A stretch of DNA of 64,000 nucleotides, from assembly GCA_002415025.1 (NCBI GenBank), contig DIBR01000034.1, forward strand, positions 268,920 through 332,919, written 5' to 3'. The stretch comes from Spongiibacteraceae bacterium UBA5047. GTDB taxonomy: Bacteria > Pseudomonadota > Gammaproteobacteria > Pseudomonadales > Spongiibacteraceae. Every line of letters starts with the position of its first letter. The first letter of the stretch is position 1. Positions 58,962 through 64,000 of this stretch are shown in pieces. The notes under the pieces are model-generated. The model was given only the letters and a program-made list of their open reading frames with translations, was not told the origin of the DNA and ran no database searches. A program made the position numbers and the translations under genes.

Positions 58962-59723
58962 ATGAAATTGACTGGCAAGCACGCGATTGTTACGGGGGGC
59001 GGCAGAGGTATAGGTGCTGCAATCGCAGACGCATTGAGCGCCGAGGGCGCGAGAGTGACGCTCATGGGCCGCAGCATGGCGCCACTGCAACAAATGGCAG
59101 CACAACTCACCCACGCTCAGGCTATCTCGATAGATGTTACACGTAGCGATCTGGTTCACGCGGCGTTCCAGCAAGCCAGAGAATCTTTCGGCCCCGTAGA
59201 TATTCTCATCAACAACGCCGGCCAGGCCCACACCTCGCCAGCGCACAAGATGACCGACGATCACTGGAGCCAGATGATCGCCGCGAATCTTAATAGCGTC
59301 TTCTACTGCTGTAGAGAAGCACTCACCGACATGCGTAATAATGGCGGTGGACGCATCGTCAATATCGCCAGTACTGCGGCACTTAAAGGCTATACATACG
59401 TTGCCGCCTACTGTGCGGCAAAACACGGAACACTCGGCTTAACGCGCTCACTGGCATTGGAGAATGCATCCAGAAATATTACGGTAAACGCAGTTTGCCC
59501 CGGCTACACCGAGACAGAATTGCTGCAAAACTCGATTGAAACCATTATGGAAAAAACTTCACGCAGCGAGACTCAAGCGCGCGCTGAGCTGGCTAAAAGC
59601 AACCCGCAAGGGCATCTTGTACAGCCAGAGCAAGTCTCCAACGCAGTCGTGTGGCTCTGCGCGCCTGGCGCTGAAGCAATCACTGGCCAGGCTATTGCCG
59701 TAGCGGGAGGCGAAATAATGTAG
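58962..59723 (+). CDS. Short-chain dehydrogenase/reductase
   Basis: 253 residues, classical SDR: TGGGRGIGAAIADAL cofactor loop at 10-24, NNAG (about 86), catalytic Ser in IVNIAST, YCAAK with Tyr and Lys, and VCPGYTETE. The Arg-rich loop after strand 2 (MGRSMAP) hints at NADP(H). Could oxidise or reduce the ring hydroxyl/keto CoA intermediate made by the monooxygenase/reductase. Converges with the MarR gene across 129 bases in which I see no terminator. Confidence 0.92.
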   Translation: MKLTGKHAIVTGGGRGIGAAIADALSAEGARVTLMGRSMAPLQQMAAQLTHAQAISIDVTRSDLVHAAFQQARESFGPVDILINNAGQAHTSPAHKMTDDHWSQMIAANLNSVFYCCREALTDMRNNGGGRIVNIASTAALKGYTYVAAYCAAKHGTLGLTRSLALENASRNITVNAVCPGYTETELLQNSIETIMEKTSRSETQARAELAKSNPQGHLVQPEQVSNAVVWLCAPGAEAITGQAIAVAGGEIM

Positions 59724-59852
59724 CACAGGTGCGCCGGGCAATAGAGCTTGTGCAAATCGGCGAGACGCTCTGCACACTAGGCATCCCACTCCAAACCGCC
59801 ACATACAGAATAACGAGTGAAATATCGCTACAGCGAGCGCACCCAACTGTCT

Positions 59853-60344
59853 TTAGTCGACATCCTGACAATCAATACCAGCAGCAAACGCCTTATTCAC
59901 CTTCACTAACAGCGAGAGTAATTGCTTTCCGTGTTTCAAGTCGAGAGCGCCCAACAGCGATTTGGACCACTGGGCATGGGCAATAGCCATCTCTTTGAAC
60001 AGGGTGCGCCCCTTGTCGGTAATTCCCACCTGAATGATTCTCCGATCCTCCGGACTCGGACGCCGATCAATCAAGCCCTCACCAATCATTCGGTCAACCA
60101 ACCGAGTGATATTGCCCTTTGACGCGATCAGCTGGTTCGCAAGCCTTCCCATAGGAAGCCACTCAGGGTCACAGCGGTCCAACTGGGACAGCACATCAAA
60201 ACGCGACATGCTCTGCTTGAAGTTCTTCTGAAATCGCGCCTCCATCTCCTGCTCGATAGCTTTGGAGCTTTTTGCCAGCTGCAACCATAGTTTCAGATAG
60301 ATAGCGTCCGAATCATTCACATTCAGGTCTTTCAAGCGCTGCAT
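59853..60344 (-). CDS. MarR-family transcriptional regulator of the catabolic island
   Basis: 163 residues. Winged helix: MSRFDVLSQLDRC, LPMGRLANQLIASKGNITRLVDRMIGEGLIDR, PSPEDRRIIQVGITDKGRTLF. MarR repressors of aromatic-CoA pathways usually respond to the CoA thioester. The gene lies between the SDR and the monooxygenase/reductase, divergent from the latter, and both flanking regulatory regions carry the same palindromic 19-mer, making it the best candidate binder. Confidence 0.9.
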   Translation of the reverse strand: MQRLKDLNVNDSDAIYLKLWLQLAKSSKAIEQEMEARFQKNFKQSMSRFDVLSQLDRCDPEWLPMGRLANQLIASKGNITRLVDRMIGEGLIDRRPSPEDRRIIQVGITDKGRTLFKEMAIAHAQWSKSLLGALDLKHGKQLLSLLVKVNKAFAAGIDCQDVD

Positions 60345-60480
60345 TCCAGATTAATCCAATGTCAGTAAAGAACGGGCCACCGTATAGCTTCCGGTGGCTC
60401 CCCCATTTAACGCAGCCACAAACATGGCCACGCATCGACAAACTAAAGCAAAATCCGAGGAATGTATACTGCATTATTAT

Positions 60481-60499
60481 TTTACATGTAATATATTAT
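60481..60499. promoter_or_regulatory. Candidate MarR operator upstream of the monooxygenase/reductase gene
   Basis: TTTACATGTAATATATTAT, containing the perfect palindrome TTACATGTAA at 60482-60491. TTTACA could itself be a -35 with TAATGT at 60504-60509 at 17-base spacing, so binding would block RNA polymerase. Matches the site at 58763-58781 in 17 of 19 positions. In the 205-base gap 60345-60549 nothing else stands out. Confidence 0.7.
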
Positions 60500-60549
60500 C
60501 TGGTAATGTTTGTCTGTGTTGATAATCCATATCAGAGAGGATGTGTCGA

Positions 60550-62922
60550 ATGAAGATAACGGTCATTGGTGGCGGGCCCGGCGGACTGTATTTCGCGTTG
60601 CTCACAAAAAAGGCGCGCCCGGAATGGGAAATAGACGTCTATGAGCAGAACCGGGCTGACGACACGTTCGGATTCGGCGTCGTATTCTCCGACGAGACTC
60701 TGGAAGAGTTCCTGTCGCGCGATCAAAAATCCTATGACCGTATTCGCGACAATTTTGCCTATTGGGATGACATAGTTATCCACCGGAACGGCAAGGAGAT
60801 CCGCTGTTCCGGAAACGGGTTTTGCGGAACATCCCGGGTAAACCTTTTAAATCTATTACAAGATCGATGCCGCGAGCTCGGGGTTAACCTGACTTTCGAA
60901 ACTCGCATCGATATGGAAAGCCTAGAAACGCGGTTCGGCGATTCCGACATCATTCTTGCCGCCGATGGAATCGCCTCGGCAGTCCGAGATCACTATAAAG
61001 ACCAGTTCCAGCCAGACACCGTTACAAAATCGAACCGGTTCTGCTGGATGGGGTCCACTCGTCCACTGACCGATTTTACCTACTTTTTCAAAGAAACCGA
61101 TCACGGCTTGATCTGCGCCCACACCTATCAATACGAGCCGGGGAAATCCACCTGGGTCTTCGAAATGTCTGACGCCTGCTGGCAGGGGTGGGAGTTTGAG
61201 GAGTTTAACGAAGAAGACTCGCGAGAAAAACTTGAATCAATTTTTGCCGAAGAACTCGATGGGCACCCGCTTATCCTCAACCGCTCTTTGTGGCGTCAAT
61301 TCCCGAGAATATTCTGCAAAAACTGGCATTACAAAAACATTGTAATTCTGGGTGACGCCAAAGCGTCGGCACATTTTTCCATCGGCTCGGGCACAAAGCT
61401 GTCAATAGAGTGTGCAATCGGATTGCACGACGCTGTCATTGAACACGCTGAACATAGTATAGAAGCGGCCTTCAGGAAGTACGACGAACTGCGTCGCGCA
61501 CCCACACAGATAGTACAGCACAATGCCGACGTGTCACTGGCGTGGTTCGAACACATGGACCGTTCCTGGGATATGGACCCCATGCAATTTGCCATGGTAG
61601 TAATGTGCCGTTCAAAATCCGTAACCTACGATAACCTGATTCTACGAGACCCGGAATTTGTAGACCGGGCCGACACGGAATGGTACGAACGCTACTATCG
61701 CGAAAGTGGTTATGATTATCGAGTCAGCCGCCCCACTCCCATGTTTACAAAGTTCAAGCTCCGAGAGCTGGAGTTGAGAAATCGCGTAGTCATGTCGCCA
61801 ATGGCGCAGTATTCGGCGGATGAGATGGGTAATTTAACGGAATGGCACATGATTCACTACGGCGGACACGCCAAAGGCGGCATGGCCATGATCTATACAG
61901 AAATGACCTGCCCGTCTCCCGAAGCGCGCATTACCCTCGGGTGTCCGGGGTTATGGTCGGATGAGCAGGAAAGCCAGTGGAAGCGCATCGTAGATTTTAT
62001 CCACGAGCACACCGACACAAAAATCTGCATGCAGCTCGGGCACGCCGGCCGTAAAGGTTCGACACAGCTGGGCTGGGAGAAAATGGATCACCCTATTGAA
62101 GAAGAAAACAAAGGCTGGCCTATCACCTCTGCATCGTCCATCCCCTACTTCGACGGAATTTCCTCCACACCGCTTGAAATCGATTCCGCCGGCATGGAAA
62201 AAGTGATCAGTGACTTCCGCGACTCTGCATTGCGCGCTGAACGCGCGGGCTTCGATATGCTTGAACTACACTGCGCCCACGGCTACCTGCTCGGCTCTTT
62301 CCTGTCGCCCCTGACCAATCTGCGCAACGACGAGTTTGGTGGCAGCATCGAGAACCGCTTGAGATTTCCACTGCAAGTGTTCTGTGCCATGAGAGACGTC
62401 TGGCCCTCAACGAAGCCAATGTCAGTGCGTATTTCGGCAAGTGACTGGAAAGAGGGCGGCATAAGTGAGGCCGACACCTTTTCCATAGCGGAAGCCTTCC
62501 GCAGCGTCGGCTGTGACTTGATTGACGTATCGGCCGGACAAACGATACCTGACCAGAAGCCGGTCTATGGCCGGATGTTTCAGGTTCAGTTCTCGGAAGC
62601 GATTCGAAATGTTAACCGGATGGCCACCATGACCGTAGGCAATATTACAGATGCAGCCCAGATCAATACCATACTACACACGCGGCGTGCAGATCTCGTT
62701 GCCATCGGTCGACCACACCTTTGGAACCCCTACTTAACCCGGCAGGCCGCAGCAAGCTACGGCGTAACCGTAGATCAAGGCTGGGAGAAGCAATATCTAT
62801 CCGGTCAACAACAAGCCTACAGTGTCCTGGGCAAGGCCCGCGAAGCACAGCTGGAGCTGCAAAAGAAAGCGAAGCCAAAGCGACATTACAAGGAAGAACA
62901 GCGCCAACTAAAAGACGGATGA
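60550..62922 (+). CDS. Fused flavin monooxygenase/Old-Yellow-Enzyme: 2-aminobenzoyl-CoA monooxygenase/reductase family
   Basis: 790 residues from the ATG at 60550 (GAGAGG nine bases ahead; ATG 60541 is too close). Residues 1-390 form a group A FAD hydroxylase (IGGGPGG at 6-12, DTFGFGVVFSD, LGDAKASAHFSIGSGTKLSIE). From about 397 an Old-Yellow-Enzyme/2,4-dienoyl-CoA-reductase barrel follows (MSPMAQYSADEMGNLTEWH, LGHAGRKGS, ELHCAHGYLLGSFLSP, GRPHLWNPYL). This fusion is the hallmark of Azoarcus 2-aminobenzoyl-CoA monooxygenase/reductase, also annotated salicylyl-CoA 5-hydroxylase/oxidoreductase. It hydroxylates and reduces the aromatic ring of a CoA ester. No gentisate dioxygenase is nearby, which favours the dearomatising aminobenzoyl route. 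Confidence 0.9.
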   Translation: MKITVIGGGPGGLYFALLTKKARPEWEIDVYEQNRADDTFGFGVVFSDETLEEFLSRDQKSYDRIRDNFAYWDDIVIHRNGKEIRCSGNGFCGTSRVNLLNLLQDRCRELGVNLTFETRIDMESLETRFGDSDIILAADGIASAVRDHYKDQFQPDTVTKSNRFCWMGSTRPLTDFTYFFKETDHGLICAHTYQYEPGKSTWVFEMSDACWQGWEFEEFNEEDSREKLESIFAEELDGHPLILNRSLWRQFPRIFCKNWHYKNIVILGDAKASAHFSIGSGTKLSIECAIGLHDAVIEHAEHSIEAAFRKYDELRRAPTQIVQHNADVSLAWFEHMDRSWDMDPMQFAMVVMCRSKSVTYDNLILRDPEFVDRADTEWYERYYRESGYDYRVSRPTPMFTKFKLRELELRNRVVMSPMAQYSADEMGNLTEWHMIHYGGHAKGGMAMIYTEMTCPSPEARITLGCPGLWSDEQESQWKRIVDFIHEHTDTKICMQLGHAGRKGSTQLGWEKMDHPIEEENKGWPITSASSIPYFDGISSTPLEIDSAGMEKVISDFRDSALRAERAGFDMLELHCAHGYLLGSFLSPLTNLRNDEFGGSIENRLRFPLQVFCAMRDVWPSTKPMSVRISASDWKEGGISEADTFSIAEAFRSVGCDLIDVSAGQTIPDQKPVYGRMFQVQFSEAIRNVNRMATMTVGNITDAAQINTILHTRRADLVAIGRPHLWNPYLTRQAAASYGVTVDQGWEKQYLSGQQQAYSVLGKAREAQLELQKKAKPKRHYKEEQRQLKDG

Positions 62923-62928
62923 GTCGCC

Positions 62929-63348
62929 ATGGCATCGCAGACATATAGGAACTCGGTACTGATACGCTTTTCACATTGTGATCCGGCCGGAATCGTCTTT
63001 TACCCTCGATACGTTGAAATAATCAACAACGCAATCGAGGACTGGATGGCGGAGGCCCTCGAATGGCCCTTCTCCTACCTTATTGTCGATCGCAGCGATG
63101 GCTTTCCCACCGTCAGCCTCTCGTGCAATTTCCTCTCACCTTGTCGTATAGGAGACACTCTTGAACTTGAGCTAACGGTTCTGGAACTGGGGACAAGTTC
63201 CTGCACACTATCGGTGGCCGGGGCCGTTGGCAGTCGAGTCGCCCTGAACGCAACTCTCGTGTTGGTCTATACCCACAGGAGCCATACTGGCGAACACAGC
63301 ATAGCTATTCCACCCGCGCTGAGAAAACGTATTGCGCAGTATGCTTAA
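62929..63348 (+). CDS. 4-hydroxybenzoyl-CoA-type thioesterase
   Basis: 139-residue hot-dog fold protein. FSHCDPAGIVFYPRYVEI carries the catalytic Asp of the 4-HBT family, and SVSLSCNFLSPCRIGDTLELEL the downstream strand. Starts 6 bases after the monooxygenase/reductase stop, so it is cotranscribed. Likely releases a CoA ester, either to salvage stalled CoA intermediates or as a pathway step. Confidence 0.9.
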   Translation: MASQTYRNSVLIRFSHCDPAGIVFYPRYVEIINNAIEDWMAEALEWPFSYLIVDRSDGFPTVSLSCNFLSPCRIGDTLELELTVLELGTSSCTLSVAGAVGSRVALNATLVLVYTHRSHTGEHSIAIPPALRKRIAQYA

Positions 63349-63439
63349 CAGGCTTTTCACGGAGATATGAATCTGCCAAAGGCAACACTCAGCGAAGATT
63401 GTGAAGTAGAAACAATGGAAACCCAATGAGGAAATTCAC

Positions 63440-63718
63440 ATGAAATCAGCCGTTGTATTGATCAATGTCAATCGTGGCCAGGCCGACAAAGTAAGTCAGG
63501 CGCTCGCGGAAATGGATGGCATCTCCGAGGTATTCTCCGTTGCCGGGCGCTTCGATCTTGTCGCATTAATTCGAACCGATAGCGATGAAAAACTCGCTGA
63601 GCTGGTGTCGTCGGGGATTGCTAGTAACGCAGAGATAACCTGCACCGAAACCCTTATAGCGTTTCAGGTTTTTTCAAAACATGACCTTGAAGGCATGTTT
63701 TCAATTGGCTTGAACTAA
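63440..63718 (+). CDS. Stand-alone Lrp/AsnC ligand-binding (RAM) domain protein
   Basis: 92 residues comprising only the RAM/ACT-like domain: AVVLINVNRGQADKVSQALAEMDGISEV split by strand breaks, FSVAGRFDLVALIRTDS, and TETLIAFQVFS. No helix-turn-helix is present. Such orphan domains bind amino acids or related ligands and may modulate other proteins. Position after the thioesterase (91-base gap) suggests association with the same pathway. AGGAAA-type ribosome site precedes the ATG. Confidence 0.85.
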   Translation: MKSAVVLINVNRGQADKVSQALAEMDGISEVFSVAGRFDLVALIRTDSDEKLAELVSSGIASNAEITCTETLIAFQVFSKHDLEGMFSIGLN

Positions 63719-63816
63719 TCGTATTTTGAGGAATATTGGCAAGTCTCGTACTCACGCAAAACAACCCGGACGGCCCCGGAACGCGACGGGAATGTCGCAC
63801 CCCGGTGGCCCGCCCT

Positions 63817-64000
63817 TTACTGAAAGGCCTGCAAGCCGGTTTGAGCTCGCCCCAGTATTAACGCATGCACATCATGTGTGCCTTCGTATGTATTAACAGC
63901 CTCCAGATTTATCATGTGGCGGATGACATTAAATTCATCGCAGATGCCATTCCCTCCATGAATATCGCGCGCGGTCCGGGCGATCTCCAGGGCCTTGCCA
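63817..64000 (-). CDS. gcdH: Glutaryl-CoA dehydrogenase, C-terminal end (cut by window end)
   Basis: The last 60 or so codons of a minus-strand gene. Reading gives IARTARDIHGGNGICDEF, then HMINLEAVNTYEGTHDVHAL and ILGRAQTGLQAFQ before TAA. The segment NTYEGTHDVHALILGRA with Glu in YEGT as catalytic base is specific for glutaryl-CoA dehydrogenase, which oxidises and decarboxylates glutaryl-CoA to crotonyl-CoA. Its presence suggests the lower pathway may pass through glutaryl-CoA, but lysine/tryptophan catabolism is an alternative. The 98 bases before it (63719-63816) show nothing recognisable. Confidence 0.9.
   Translation of the reverse strand, partial: GKALEIARTARDIHGGNGICDEFNVIRHMINLEAVNTYEGTHDVHALILGRAQTGLQAFQ

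Noticed and set aside
1..64000. CRISPR arrays, tRNA/rRNA genes, intact transposase genes, prophage genes
   Set aside because: Read for on both strands; no regularly spaced repeats, no cloverleaf ending CCA, no integrase or transposase motif was found.

Overview
This window looks like chromosomal DNA of a marine-type gammaproteobacterium, most plausibly from the Cellvibrionales/Spongiibacteraceae-Halieaceae side and related at a distance to Pseudomonas. The reasons are the conserved blocks hda-perM-DUF2066-purM-purN-DUF3108, dcd-mrp/metG and rsxABCDGE, plus Pseudomonas-like REP dyads. Family names come from reading motifs in the translated sequence; no searches were run, so the taxonomic placement is inference.

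Layout: (1) 1-9.5 kb, housekeeping genes, mostly on the minus strand: murJ (cut by the window start), an ADP-ribose pyrophosphatase, pyrB, an ABC exporter half-transporter, a GIY-YIG protein, sbcB, class I fumarase, a coiled-coil membrane protein, then a plus-strand PuuD-like membrane protein. (2) 9.5-17 kb, an accessory minus-strand block: a HAD hydrolase, a DUF7065-like protein, and an operon running from 16.9 down to 11.4 kb that encodes a split coenzyme-B12 acyl-CoA mutase (large subunit, B12 subunit, MeaB chaperone), an MFS carrier and a regulator with two MarR domains in one chain. The mutase substrate pocket differs from methylmalonyl-CoA mutase at four diagnostic positions and carries an acid where 2-hydroxyisobutyryl-CoA mutase has one. 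(3) 17-21.2 kb, plus strand: tag, two paralogous lipoproteins, a glycerate-kinase-like P-loop protein, a YcaD-like MFS carrier and a small orphan. (4) 21.2-28.1 kb: a NasA-like molybdoenzyme with a fused DmsB-DmsC partner, a second spinster-like MFS carrier and an OmpA/OprF-type outer-membrane protein. (5) 28.2-43.9 kb, core genes: hda, perM, DUF2066, purM, purN, DUF3108, dcd, mrp, metG and the complete rsxABCDGE electron-transfer complex.

(6) 43.96-64 kb, a catabolic island: an AAHS-type aromatic acid carrier, an aryl-CoA ligase coupled to an unknown polytopic membrane protein, two exported type-B carboxylesterases, a LysR regulator, a fused enoyl-CoA hydratase/3-hydroxyacyl-CoA dehydrogenase, a thiolase, a Rid-family protein, an acyl-CoA dehydrogenase, an enoyl-CoA hydratase, an SDR, a MarR regulator, a flavin monooxygenase fused to an Old-Yellow-Enzyme domain (2-aminobenzoyl-CoA monooxygenase/reductase or salicylyl-CoA 5-hydroxylase family), a 4-HBT thioesterase, a lone RAM-domain protein and the 3' end of a glutaryl-CoA dehydrogenase gene. 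The gene set fits aerobic degradation of an aromatic acid, probably anthranilate or a close relative, through CoA thioesters: uptake or ester hydrolysis, CoA activation, dearomatising hydroxylation/reduction, then a beta-oxidation-like lower path. Two intergenic regions flanking the MarR gene share a 19-bp palindromic element, the likely operator for the island.

No tRNA, rRNA, CRISPR array, intact transposase gene or replication origin was recognised.
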